This document shows, piece after piece, positions 26,504-35,041 of a stretch of 49,574 nucleotides of DNA (its first letter is position 1; every line of letters begins with the position of its first letter). The position numbers were made by a program, and so were the translations under genes. Source of the stretch: an uncultured Campylobacter sp. (GTDB lineage: Bacteria > Campylobacterota > Campylobacteria > Campylobacterales > Campylobacteraceae); the NCBI GenBank assembly GCA_937990735.1, contig CALKQT010000100.1:1-49574 (forward strand), given 5' to 3'. The notes beneath the pieces were generated by a model that did no database searches, was not told the DNA's origin, and worked only from the letters and a program-made list of their open reading frames with translations.

Positions 26504-27505
26504 TTGGATAAAGTGCGGTTTGAGGAATCTAAAAAGCTTCTAAACGAAGGGCACCAGAACTTAAAGCAAAAGCTGCGAAAAGGCGCTAACGCCGACATCT
26601 TTGACGATGCGGATTTAAGCGATGCAACGGATCTCAGCTCATTAAATTTAAACGATACAAATTTGAGTAGCAAAAGCTTTAAAAATGCGAATTTTAATCA
26701 AACAGACCCCAAATCGCAAGCCGATCATCTTTGCGCCGCAAATTTCCGAGATACAAATTTAAACTCAAAAGATGAGGTAAAATTTCAAAATTTAAACCCG
26801 GGCGGTGTTTCATCGCAGAGCGCCAAAACTCGTGATTACGATAAAGAGCCGATAATCATCAAAGACTATATGCCGATCGTAAATATTATAGCTATAGTAG
26901 CGTTGCTCTGTTTTGCTATGTTTATAAATTTAGTATTTAATATTCCCTATGATAGAAAAGTTGCGAATATTCTGCTTACTGGACCTTTGGTTGCTAGGGC
27001 TCTTAAGGGTTTTTCGCAGCATTACGGAAGGAAATTTATATTTTTAAACTCAAGCATAAAATGTATAAAATCAGGCGAGCAGCTTGTAATGAAATTTGAT
27101 GATATTTTATATTTTAAAAAGACTTTTGCACTTGTTTATGAAAGCGAGACACGAAAATATACGGAAACGGAAAGAATTATAGGAAAAACCTGTCTTGCCA
27201 TATACATACTCGCTTATATTTATGGTGCGATATTTGATGACTCCATGATAGTTTTCATAATGTTATTTTGCTGCATGGGGGCGATTATCTTTCTTTTCAT
27301 ACCGCAAATGATTTTTCATCTATTTAAGGGCGGCTTATTTTCATGTAGGTTTGTCGATGCTTTAATTATAGACGCACTTTACAATAAATTTTTTATATTT
27401 ATATCCACTAATAAAGAATATAACGAGCTTAAAAAATATATGAAATTAAAATTTAATAAAGACCTAGACGCGCCGAATTATCTTTTAAGAGTTAAAAATT
27501 TTTAA
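26504..27505 (+). CDS. membrane protein with short pentapeptide-like N-terminal region
   Basis: A 333-residue protein starting at TTG, six bases after AAGGA; the unusual start is supported by this spacing and by charged, conserved-looking residues from the first codons. Residues 28-60 (DDADLSDATDLSSLNLND...) resemble pentapeptide repeats (A/D-L/F-x-x), too few for a full quadrilateral helix. Two pairs of hydrophobic helices follow at about 125-150 and 235-275, with soluble parts between and after. Codon use is AT-rich against the flanking thiE and DUF3108 genes, which suggests transfer. No family recognised. A TATAAAAT box lies about 35 bases upstream. Confidence 0.75.
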   Translation: MDKVRFEESKKLLNEGHQNLKQKLRKGANADIFDDADLSDATDLSSLNLNDTNLSSKSFKNANFNQTDPKSQADHLCAANFRDTNLNSKDEVKFQNLNPGGVSSQSAKTRDYDKEPIIIKDYMPIVNIIAIVALLCFAMFINLVFNIPYDRKVANILLTGPLVARALKGFSQHYGRKFIFLNSSIKCIKSGEQLVMKFDDILYFKKTFALVYESETRKYTETERIIGKTCLAIYILAYIYGAIFDDSMIVFIMLFCCMGAIIFLFIPQMIFHLFKGGLFSCRFVDALIIDALYNKFFIFISTNKEYNELKKYMKLKFNKDLDAPNYLLRVKNF

Positions 27506-27533
27506 CTCAGGCATTTTTCGAATTTACGAAGTC

Positions 27534-28391
27534 TCACTCCACGAGCCGCGCGCGGATGTCGCCGAAGAGCAGCACGTCCTTCAAAACGGCGTGATCGGCG
27601 TAGCCGCGCTCGTTTAGGCTCAGGTGTAGCTCGCCTCGGCTGCTCGAAAATATCGGCTGGTTGATGAAAACCACGTAGATCGCCGCAGCCTGCTTATCCG
27701 TGCCCGCGCCGTGCCCTTTAAAATTTACGTCCGTTGTGCCGGTTTTCGTGTCTGCTCCGCTAGAGCTTGCGCTTGCCGCTGCGCCGGAGTTGGTGTCCGC
27801 ATCGCTAGGCGGCGCGACGCCAAGCTCGCTCGCGATATTTGCAGCGGCGCTTCCGCGCGGCCTTTCGATGTCAATCCTTCCGTCGGCGCTCTTTGCGCCT
27901 GCGGCTCGGACGAAAAATTTATCGCCCGAGTGCGGAATTTTAGAGAAATTGAAAAACAAACTCAGCAGGTCGTTCGTCGCAAAATAGGGCAAAATTTCAT
28001 CGCTTACGAGCTGCAGCTCGCCGCCCGTGCCCTTGAACTTTTGAAATTTTATCATTTTACGCGCGTAGTCGAAGGTGTAGGTTTTGCGCTCGTTTTTCGT
28101 CGTTTTGCCCTTTTTGCGCGAGACCTCGTGGACGTAGAGATCGGGCACCAAAAGCCCCGCCACGACGCGCCCCTTTGAGTGGAAGCTTTCGCGCCTTTGT
28201 CCGCTCAGGCTGCCTGCGACGCCCTGCGCAACGGCATCCATGACGATCTCGTAGCGATCGCCCTGCCGCACGAGCCGCGTATTTGCGCTGCCGACTGCGC
28301 CGAAAACGCCGAACGAAATCTCATATTTCGCGCTGATCGTCTCGCTAAAAAGCGCGCTCGCGCATAAAATCAAAATAGCAAAAAATTTCAT
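27534..28391 (-). CDS. DUF3108-type exported protein
   Basis: A 285-residue protein with signal peptide MKFFAILILCASALFSE, so periplasmic or outer-membrane associated. The core, with ISAKYEISFGVFGAVGSANT, SFHSKGRVVAGLL and DLLSLFFNFSKIP, follows the DUF3108 plan of a lipid-carrier-like beta barrel; its function is unknown. I chose the ATG before the signal peptide; the longer frame adds 42 residues that would hide it. A low-complexity Ala/Ser/Gly/Asp stretch (ADTNSGAAASASSSGADTK) sits near the C-terminus between two strands, another of the in-frame insertions found in this window. Confidence 0.82.
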   Translation of the reverse strand: MKFFAILILCASALFSETISAKYEISFGVFGAVGSANTRLVRQGDRYEIVMDAVAQGVAGSLSGQRRESFHSKGRVVAGLLVPDLYVHEVSRKKGKTTKNERKTYTFDYARKMIKFQKFKGTGGELQLVSDEILPYFATNDLLSLFFNFSKIPHSGDKFFVRAAGAKSADGRIDIERPRGSAAANIASELGVAPPSDADTNSGAAASASSSGADTKTGTTDVNFKGHGAGTDKQAAAIYVVFINQPIFSSSRGELHLSLNERGYADHAVLKDVLLFGDIRARLVE

Positions 28392-28984
28392 CCCTACCGT
28401 CCTTCCGCTTTGCGGCGCCCCAATTATACGGCGCCCGTTAAATTTACGCTCTGCGCGCCGCTCGTAAAGCTCGCGCGGGAATCTGCGCCGTGTTTGTAAA
28501 TTTACCATAAAAAGCAAAACTCGCGCCGCCTATTTCATTTTCTCCATAGCGTGATTTTGAATCTTAGCCGCTGCTCCTTACCGTCGTGAAAGACCGCGCC
28601 GTGTGCGCCTAAAGACACCGACTGTCGCCACTTTTATATTTACGACGTATATACGGCTCGGCGCGCGCTTGCCAGAAATCGGCGATTTTATATTTCGTGC
28701 AGGCTGCTTCATCGCAAAGCGTGCCTGTGAATAAAATCAAAATTTCATATTGCGGCTATGTTTGTACTTCGCACTAGCCACTTCGCCACGCCCGTAAAAT
28801 TTACGCTCTTTGCGCCACCCCATCGTATTGTGCTCGCAAAACTCGCGCATAAAATTTGTGCCGTTCATTGTGCTTGCTAGCTTGCACTTCCGTGAGGCGC
28901 CGTTTCGTGCCGCAAATACAGCCGCATCGGTCGCTAGCAAATCCGCTCAAATTTAAACGGCTCGCGCGGGTCAAATTCGTAAAT
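28392..28984. other. intergenic spacer, no gene supported
   Basis: About 590 bases of mixed GC-rich and AAATTT-containing sequence. A minus-strand frame of 67 codons at 28737-28940 is open but has no recognisable motif or ribosome binding site, so I do not call it. Confidence 0.45.
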
Positions 28985-29140
28985 TTAGTCCTTCCAAAGC
29001 CACCATTTTAGCTTGGCTTTGTCGGGATGGGGAGTGTTTGCGTAGTAGCAAATCATGCGGTAAACGTAGAGGATACACCTGTCGCTGCCGCGTCCGAGCG
29101 CTAGCAGACAATACCGCCGAACCCCTCTCCAAGCTTGATG
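28985..29140 (-). pseudogene. possible C-terminal fragment of a lost gene
   Basis: A stop-to-stop frame of 51 codons whose product looks protein-like instead of repeat-derived: it ends YYANTPHPDKAKLKWWLWKD, rich in Tyr, Trp and Cys, with RGVRRYC upstream. There is no start codon with a ribosome binding site. I do not recognise the family. It lies where GC-rich DNA changes to the AT-rich helicase gene, a likely junction of an old insertion. Confidence 0.35.
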
Positions 29141-29182
29141 TTATTATTCGGTTCATGCCTGGGCTTTTAACAGTTTGTCAAA

Positions 29183-29340
29183 TTATAAGGCTTTACTCAA
29201 AACATTCTTAAAATAGTACAAGTATAAAAATTTTGCTACTAATTTTAGAATACCATTCTCTGTTCCAAAATTGCTAGTCTTCTGAGCTAGCATAGTCCAA
29301 CGACGAGATCTATTGATCCAATAACATATTATTGTTTCAT
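29183..29340 (-). pseudogene. possible small gene broken near its start
   Basis: An ATG with AAAAGGAAACC upstream (29338-29340) is followed after two codons by TAA. In another phase the DNA then encodes about 48 protein-like residues (CYWINRSRRWTMLAQKTSNF, ending KNVLSKAL) up to a stop at 29183. This suggests a frameshift just after the start of a small gene, possibly from a mobile element. It adjoins the other fragment and the helicase gene. Family not recognised. Confidence 0.35.
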
Positions 29341-29385
29341 ATTGGTTTCCTTTTGATTATTTTTATGATTATTCTTAAAAATTTA

Positions 29386-32154
29386 TTAAATGTTATTTTT
29401 TGTTTTTAAAATCTTAATATCATTTTTGTTATTTTTTATATTAAAATTTTTTATTATGTATTGTTGTGTCTCTGGTGACCAATAAATTTTAAGATATTTT
29501 TTTGCCCTAGTGATCGCTGTATAAAAAATATTGTGTGAGATATTTTCTTCAATCTCTCTTGTAATCACTATTTTTACGCTATCATACTCCAAGCCTTGCG
29601 ACTTATGAATAGAAATAGCATAAGCCAATACAAATGGAATTTTTTCAATATCACCATCATTGTCTGTATTTATATTTTTATCTACACTAAAACCAACAAT
29701 AGATTTATTATCGTTTTTAGAAATAAGTTCTAAGCCGGCAGTAAAAACATGACTGTCTTCAAAAATCTTATCGACCTCTACCTCAAAATAGAGCTCATTT
29801 TCTTCTATTTTGTCTATAATTTTTGTTATTTTTCCTTTTAAATTATTGTGTAAATCGCTTATAAAAAAATTATTATCCACAAATAAAATAGGATCTTCTA
29901 CTTTAAATTCAAAATTTCCGATTTCAAAAGATTGATTTTTGTTTACTATTTGCAAAAATTTATTAATATTATTTACCCCATAAAGACCATCGTAATTCAA
30001 ACAAAGCACAATTTCATCATCATATTCTTTCTTAAAAATTTCATCATTTTTTTCGTCTAAATTTAAAAAATATTTCCCCCATACGCCAAATTCTGTTATT
30101 GCATTATCTCCATTTTTAAAATTCCTAACACTCTCCCAAAATTTTAACAACTCATCAACATCGGTTCTGTACGGCTTTGTAAGCTCAAACAGGCAATATT
30201 TGGGTAAAAAATCTCTTGCTATATTAAACCAGGTACCATACTGTATAGCCTCTATTTGATACGTATCTCCGACTAAAATTAGTTGTTTAAATTTGGCTTT
30301 TTCTAATATTTTTACCATATCGGCATTACTAACGGTGCTACACTCATCAATAAAAAGTAACTCGCATTCAATATCTTGACTTTTATCGCCTAAAAATTTT
30401 GTAATCGTCCTCGTATTGGCATTATTTGAATTATCGACTTTCGTTTTTAGATTTTCTATAGCTGGATTTGTTTGAGCTAGAAAAATTTGCTTTTGAGACG
30501 TATATAAATTTGAAATATAGTTTATTAAAGTCGATTTTCCAGTCCCAGCGGCTCCATAGATAAAAGCAACTTTTGATTTTAAAAAAATCTTATTTATGAC
30601 ATCTATTTTTACTTCGTCATCTATATATTTTTTACAATCCTCTATCTTGGACGCAATAAATTTATCGTAATCAATTATGCCATTTTGAGCCAACTGTTTT
30701 AATTGTGTAAGAATTTTCATTACATTTTCTTCGTATTCTTTAATGAAATAATTTCCATTCCAATTACAAATTTCCCGATCTTTATGTTTTTTATAAAGTA
30801 AGTTGTTAAAAATCCGAATCAAATTATCCAAATTATTAAAATGGGTTAACTCCTCTTTTTTTGTATATAAAACTCCATTGTCTTGGGTGTTTTGGATTAT
30901 AAATCTAGTTAGAAACTCATGCTCTCTATTTTTATACTCAATACATTCAAGCAAATCAGATATTTTTGGATTATGCTTGCATAGACCTGAAACAAAGGGC
31001 ATATTGTCAAAAGGAATACTTTTGTATTCTAAATATAAATTTGATAATTTATTATTTGGTTTGTATTCGTAGCCTACTTTTGGTTTTAAAATTTGTTCTT
31101 TTATAATTTTGTTATTCATTTTATAGAGCAAATATCTTAAAACATTGTAACCTTTCGAATTGTTTAAACAAATCTCTCTACATTTTTTTAAGATATTTAG
31201 AAAAAATGTCTGTATATGTCCACTACTAATTTCTTGTTCAAATTTAACATATTCACTGCCTTCAAAATAAATGATATCAAGTAAATTGCAGCTATTTCTT
31301 GTAATATAGTCATTAATCCTCTGTGCTTCAGTGCTTGAACCAAAATTGCTAACCGTTTTTGTAAAAATCTTAGCAAAATTTTCAAATTCGCATGGTCTTA
31401 TCGACACTACAATATCCGATATAAGCAGAATAGGCATACTCTTATTTTGAATAAATATATTGGTTTTATCAAGTACTGCTTTTATTGCATAATTGCCATT
31501 TATGCTTGTTTTACTAAAAGCCACTATGCGACTAAATTTACTAACATTATCCGTAGCGTTGGTTAAAGTAATCTCATAAATAATTTCTTCTTTTATAAAA
31601 ACGGGCTTGATTTTCCAAACATAATACCTATTTTTGTTGCTCTTATTTGAACTTAACTTAAAATCTTCAAATTTATTTAGCTCTAATAGAATTTTCTCAT
31701 AATACTCGTCTAAATTCTTATCTAGTCCTAATGGAAACTTATGTAAATTATTAAGGATTTTTAAATTAAATTTTTTTATACAAAGTTTTTTTAAACGCAA
31801 CATGTATTCATAATATTTTAACATCAATCGTTCTGAATTATTCTTATCATGTGTATAGTGAGATTCTGATATCTGAAGTAAATTATGAAATTTTATTATG
31901 AATCTAAATTCGTTGCTTATACTAGCTACTCTGCTTGGTATTGACGGTATTTTTTTCTTTGCTTCTTCTAAACTTATGTTATCATCTAATCCATTAAGAC
32001 ATAGATTTATATACATCGAACAATGTTCTATTAAATTTCTAAGCTGAGGAAGAATATCTTGTGACAAAAAACCACGATCTTTGAGTATCGAATTGTTATC
32101 TATACTTTTACAAATATGTTCATCAATGGCTTTTATTTGATCTAAAATTTTCAT
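29386..32154 (-). CDS. large SF1 DNA/RNA helicase with HEPN-like N-terminal motif
   Basis: A 922-residue protein. The C-terminal 390 residues are a superfamily 1B helicase of RecD/TraI/UvrD_C_2 style: Walker A GAAGTGKST at 534-542, Walker B LLFIDECS (Asp603-Glu604), motif III LVGDTYQIEA, motif IV-like TKPYRTD, and the C-terminal AISIHKSQGLEYDSV and FYTAITRAKK. The first 530 residues are unassigned and helical; near the start QLRNLIEH (Arg39-His44) has the RX4H form, with Asn after Arg, typical of HEPN RNases. The gene is much more AT-rich than its neighbours, alone between spacers and flanked by gene fragments, so probably acquired. A role in defence against phage or plasmids is inference. 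ATG with GGAGAAATT upstream. Confidence 0.85.
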   Translation of the reverse strand: MKILDQIKAIDEHICKSIDNNSILKDRGFLSQDILPQLRNLIEHCSMYINLCLNGLDDNISLEEAKKKIPSIPSRVASISNEFRFIIKFHNLLQISESHYTHDKNNSERLMLKYYEYMLRLKKLCIKKFNLKILNNLHKFPLGLDKNLDEYYEKILLELNKFEDFKLSSNKSNKNRYYVWKIKPVFIKEEIIYEITLTNATDNVSKFSRIVAFSKTSINGNYAIKAVLDKTNIFIQNKSMPILLISDIVVSIRPCEFENFAKIFTKTVSNFGSSTEAQRINDYITRNSCNLLDIIYFEGSEYVKFEQEISSGHIQTFFLNILKKCREICLNNSKGYNVLRYLLYKMNNKIIKEQILKPKVGYEYKPNNKLSNLYLEYKSIPFDNMPFVSGLCKHNPKISDLLECIEYKNREHEFLTRFIIQNTQDNGVLYTKKEELTHFNNLDNLIRIFNNLLYKKHKDREICNWNGNYFIKEYEENVMKILTQLKQLAQNGIIDYDKFIASKIEDCKKYIDDEVKIDVINKIFLKSKVAFIYGAAGTGKSTLINYISNLYTSQKQIFLAQTNPAIENLKTKVDNSNNANTRTITKFLGDKSQDIECELLFIDECSTVSNADMVKILEKAKFKQLILVGDTYQIEAIQYGTWFNIARDFLPKYCLFELTKPYRTDVDELLKFWESVRNFKNGDNAITEFGVWGKYFLNLDEKNDEIFKKEYDDEIVLCLNYDGLYGVNNINKFLQIVNKNQSFEIGNFEFKVEDPILFVDNNFFISDLHNNLKGKITKIIDKIEENELYFEVEVDKIFEDSHVFTAGLELISKNDNKSIVGFSVDKNINTDNDGDIEKIPFVLAYAISIHKSQGLEYDSVKIVITREIEENISHNIFYTAITRAKKYLKIYWSPETQQYIIKNFNIKNNKNDIKILKTKNNI

Positions 32155-32238
32155 AATTTCTCCTTATAACTTAGAAATATTATTAAAAATATGTCGGAAA
32201 GCTTTTCGCGCTTATTTTCCTTTATTAAAACACTGCTT

Positions 32239-32934
32239 TTATAACTCATAAATTTGCCTTAAAATTCGCTCGCAAATTTCGCGCGGATCGGCGCTTTGAT
32301 AGATCGGACGACCTACCACGATAAAATCAGCCCCCGCCTCGCGCGCGATGCCCAGATCCGTTACTCGCTTTTGATCTGCCGCACTCTCGCCAAACGGCCT
32401 TACGCCCGGGCAGAGCGTGATAAAATTTGCGCTTGTGGCGTCCTTTATCAGGCGGCTCTCGAACGCCGAGCAGACCATGCCGTCAAGCCCCGCTTCGTAG
32501 CTCATCACGCTAAATTTGCGCACGGCGTCGTTTAAATTTTGTTCATAAACTGCGCTAAATTCCGCCTGATCAAAGCTCGTTAGCGCCGAAACCGCAAGCA
32601 CCAACGGGCGCGAGTTAAGCTTGTCCAGTCGTTCCATGACCGTAGCCATCGCGCGCTTGCCGCTACTTGCGTGTACGTTTATCATGTCTACGCCGAGCTT
32701 TGCGATCTCCTCGGCGGCGTCGGCCATCGTGTTTGGGATATCGTAGAGCTTTAGATCAAGGAAAATTTTAAAATTTCCAAGCCTTTTTAGCCCTTCGATA
32801 AAACCCGCCCCGTCGCGCAAATAGGCGCGTAAGCCCACTTTGAGCCAAATTTTATCCGAAAAGTCCGCAAGCCGCTCCGCCAGCTGCAAACATTGCTGCT
32901 TCGAGCTCATATCAAGCGCGACGCAGAGCTTCAC
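32239..32934 (-). CDS. pyrF: orotidine 5'-phosphate decarboxylase
   Basis: Final enzyme of UMP synthesis, a 231-residue TIM barrel. The catalytic Asp-Lys array is visible in FLDLKLYDIPNTM, and phosphate-binding parts are LCPGVRPFG and GADFIVVGRPIYQS. It starts with GTG, which overlaps the nusB stop (GTGA), so pyrF is coupled to nusB. Order ribH-nusB-pyrF on the minus strand matches C. jejuni, where kdsA precedes ribH; here kdsA has moved about 13 kb away. Confidence 0.97.
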   Translation of the reverse strand: MKLCVALDMSSKQQCLQLAERLADFSDKIWLKVGLRAYLRDGAGFIEGLKRLGNFKIFLDLKLYDIPNTMADAAEEIAKLGVDMINVHASSGKRAMATVMERLDKLNSRPLVLAVSALTSFDQAEFSAVYEQNLNDAVRKFSVMSYEAGLDGMVCSAFESRLIKDATSANFITLCPGVRPFGESAADQKRVTDLGIAREAGADFIVVGRPIYQSADPREICERILRQIYEL

Positions 32935-33953
32935 TGCTTATCCTTGCCGCGTACCACGCCTTTGTTGCCCGCAGGTCTTTTTGAGACGGCGCCTCTGCCG
33001 CCCGCAGATTTTTTCGGCGCGGTAGAGATTTTGCGCCCCGCGCTACTTTTGGGCGCAGCATTTTTACCCGCAGCGCTCTTTTTCGATGCCGCGTTTTTGC
33101 TAGCCTTGAAATTTCTATCAGCGCTCTCTTTTTTCGGCGCGGCGTCTTTGCCTCGTTCGCCTATCTTAAAATTTTTACTTCGCTCGCCAGTTTTGAAATT
33201 TTTGCCCGTTTTTTCCGTCTTAAATTTATCTCCGGCCTTAAAATTTCCCTCCGTTTTAAATTTTTTTCCCGCGACGGATTTTTTGGCGGGCGCACTGCGA
33301 GTTTTTAAATTAGCGGGCTTTTTAGACGGTCTGTTTCTGCTTGCCGTAGAATTTTTCGGCGCGCCTCTCCTCTTTGCCTTGGTAAAATTTTCCGTCTCGC
33401 CGTCCGTGTCTGCGGGGATGAAATTTTTCGCCGCAACGTTGCTGCCTGAAACAGCGGAGCTTTTCGCCGCAGTGGGCTTGAAATTTTCGCTTGTCGCTGT
33501 GGATAGCTCGGAATTTACGCTTGTCGCCGTATTCGGCTTGAAAATTTTATCCGCTGCTATGTTTACGGGGCTATCTTTTAGCGCGTCCAGCACGCCGTTT
33601 ATAAATCTTGGCGAGATGCCAAGCTCTTTGGCGGAGTTGATCGCTTCGTTGATGACGATGCCCGCGTCCGTATCCGTAAAGCGCAGTTCATACGCTCCGA
33701 GCCGCAGTATCGCGCGCTCCAGAGCCGAAATTTCGGCGAGCTTGAATTCCTTTAAATTTTCATCTATCAGCGCATCGACTGCGGCGAGATTTTCGCTAGC
33801 ACCGCGCAGAAGCGCCAGCGTCCAGTTGCGCTGCTCGTTGCGAATGCGCTTTTCCTCCAGATATTCGTCCGCAAAGTCCTCGCCGCCGCCGTTCATATCT
33901 TGGGAGTAAAGCAGCGAGATCGCAGCGAGCCTGGCTTGGTGTCTGGTGGCCAT
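32931..33953 (-). CDS. nusB: transcription antitermination factor NusB with a ~210-residue basic tail
   Basis: NusB binds boxA RNA with S10 (NusE) to keep RNA polymerase elongating through rRNA operons. Residues 1-130 are a complete NusB domain: MATRHQARLAAISLLYSQDM, then ALERAILRLGAYELRF and GIVINEAINSAKELGISPRF. A normal protein stops there. This one goes on with about 210 residues rich in Lys, Ala, Ser and Asn with repeated KNFK/KFKT words (for example GKNFKTGERSKNFKIGERGK), encoded by AAATTT repeats, and ends in basic GRGAVSKRPAGNKG. The tail should be disordered and could bind nucleic acid, as histone-like tails do. It overlaps pyrF by four bases and follows ribH by one. Confidence 0.93.
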   Translation of the reverse strand: MATRHQARLAAISLLYSQDMNGGGEDFADEYLEEKRIRNEQRNWTLALLRGASENLAAVDALIDENLKEFKLAEISALERAILRLGAYELRFTDTDAGIVINEAINSAKELGISPRFINGVLDALKDSPVNIAADKIFKPNTATSVNSELSTATSENFKPTAAKSSAVSGSNVAAKNFIPADTDGETENFTKAKRRGAPKNSTASRNRPSKKPANLKTRSAPAKKSVAGKKFKTEGNFKAGDKFKTEKTGKNFKTGERSKNFKIGERGKDAAPKKESADRNFKASKNAASKKSAAGKNAAPKSSAGRKISTAPKKSAGGRGAVSKRPAGNKGVVRGKDKQ

Positions 33954-33954
33954 T

Positions 33955-34425
33955 TTATGCCTTTATGTTGCGAAATAGACTTAGAAGCTCGATCGCGCCG
34001 CTCATCGCTTCAAAGCCCTTGTTGCCTGCCTTTGCGCCTGCTCGCTCGATTGCCTGCTCGATATTATCGGTAGTCAGTACGCCGAAAGTTACGGGTGCGC
34101 CATATTTTAGCATGGTGTTTGCGATCCCCTTGCTTACCTCAGCGCTTACGTAGTCAAAATGCGGTGTAGAGCCGCGGATAACCGCGCCTAGGCAGACGAC
34201 GGCGTCGTAGAGCTTGGAAGCTAGCGCCTTTTCAAGCGCGAGCGGGATCTCAAAAGCGCCAGGAACAAGCATCAGGCTTAAATTTTCCTCCTTGCCGCCG
34301 TGGCGCAAAAACGCATCGTGTGCCCCCTCGACTAGGCGATCGGTGATGATGTGGTTGAAGCGGGCGTTGATGATTAGAATTTTTTCACTGCCCTTAAGAG
34401 CAAGCGAGCCTTCGATGATTTTCAT
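33955..34425 (-). CDS. ribH: 6,7-dimethyl-8-ribityllumazine synthase
   Basis: Penultimate enzyme of riboflavin synthesis, 156 residues, which assembles into pentamers or 60-mers. Motifs are IINARFNHIITDRLVEGA at the N-terminus, VPGAFEIPLALEKAL, AVVCLGAVIRGSTPHFDYV (with the catalytic His of the family) and FGVLTTDNIEQAIERAG, then AGNKGFEAM. Length is typical. It is the first gene of the ribH-nusB-pyrF unit. The start ATG has AAGGAAAACC upstream. Confidence 0.97.
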   Translation of the reverse strand: MKIIEGSLALKGSEKILIINARFNHIITDRLVEGAHDAFLRHGGKEENLSLMLVPGAFEIPLALEKALASKLYDAVVCLGAVIRGSTPHFDYVSAEVSKGIANTMLKYGAPVTFGVLTTDNIEQAIERAGAKAGNKGFEAMSGAIELLSLFRNIKA

Positions 34426-34478
34426 GGTTTTCCTTTGCGTTAAATTTAGCGCTAAGCTTAGCTAAATTCGCCAAAATT

Positions 34479-34900
34479 CTAAATTAATTTCAGCATCACG
34501 GCGCTTGAAATTATGAGAAATAAGAGGGGCGCTTTGTGCGCAGAAATTTTCTCGCGGTGGATGAATACGCCTAGGATCACGGCGCCGATCGTGCCGATGC
34601 CTGTGCATAAGCTTAGCATGAGTATGAAAAATACGCGAAGCAGGTTAATCTCCGAGCCCTCTTTTAGCGCGATGATCGTTTAGAGTGAAGCGATACAAGC
34701 GTGCCGAGCCCCATGTATAGGACGTATGCGAGCGCCGCGCTATGTATTAAAAGCAAGCATAAATATAAAAAGTTCGCAATCGCGCAGACGACGGTAAATA
34801 GCCGCTCGTGCGCACCGGCAGCGCGCTTAGGCCCGTACGGCCGGTCGCACACAAAAAGTGCTCCGATGAGGATGAAAACAAAGCCTTTGGCGTTAATAAA
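34479..34900 (-). pseudogene. decayed SMR-family multidrug efflux gene pair
   Basis: Conceptual translation gives the start of an SMR protein (KGFVFILIGALFVCDRPYGP, later ALAYVLYMGLGTLVS). The frame is then lost near 34670-34685, and the neighbouring phase continues as INLLRVFFILM, typical of the last SMR helix. It then runs directly into GIGTIGAVILGVFIHREKIS and ends SSAVMLKLI, which is a second SMR C-terminus. So two adjacent SMR genes (YkkC/YkkD style) seem to have fused by deletion and frameshifted. There is no ATG where the first should start. The native proteins would export cationic toxic compounds; this copy is probably dead. Confidence 0.75.
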
Positions 34901-35007
34901 CCGCTTAAATTTTAAATTTAAAGTGCGATTGCGATGGCTTAGATTGAAATTTATCTTAAAATTAATCCTAAATAATAAATTTTATTAATCATTTAGAAAT
35001 TTTAGGA

Positions 35008-35013
35008 TATAAT
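35008..35013 (+). promoter_or_regulatory. -10 box for sodB
   Basis: TATAAT in the context TTTAGGATATAATCAC, 28 bases upstream of the sodB ATG, with AAGGAG at 35030-35035 as ribosome binding site. The AT-rich run before it is typical of Campylobacter promoters. Confidence 0.7.
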
Positions 35014-35041
35014 CACCTCAAATCATTTCAAGGAGAGAAAG

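Noticed and set aside
28737..28940. 67-codon minus frame in the spacer after the DUF3108 gene
   Set aside because: No ribosome binding site, no family feature, and surrounded by repeat-like DNA.
29386..32154. Complete mobile element carrying the helicase
   Set aside because: No integrase, transposase, terminal inverted repeat or target duplication could be found around the gene; only two unrecognised fragments remain.
33965..34465. Plus-strand frames across ribH
   Set aside because: Antisense shadows of a well-supported lumazine synthase.
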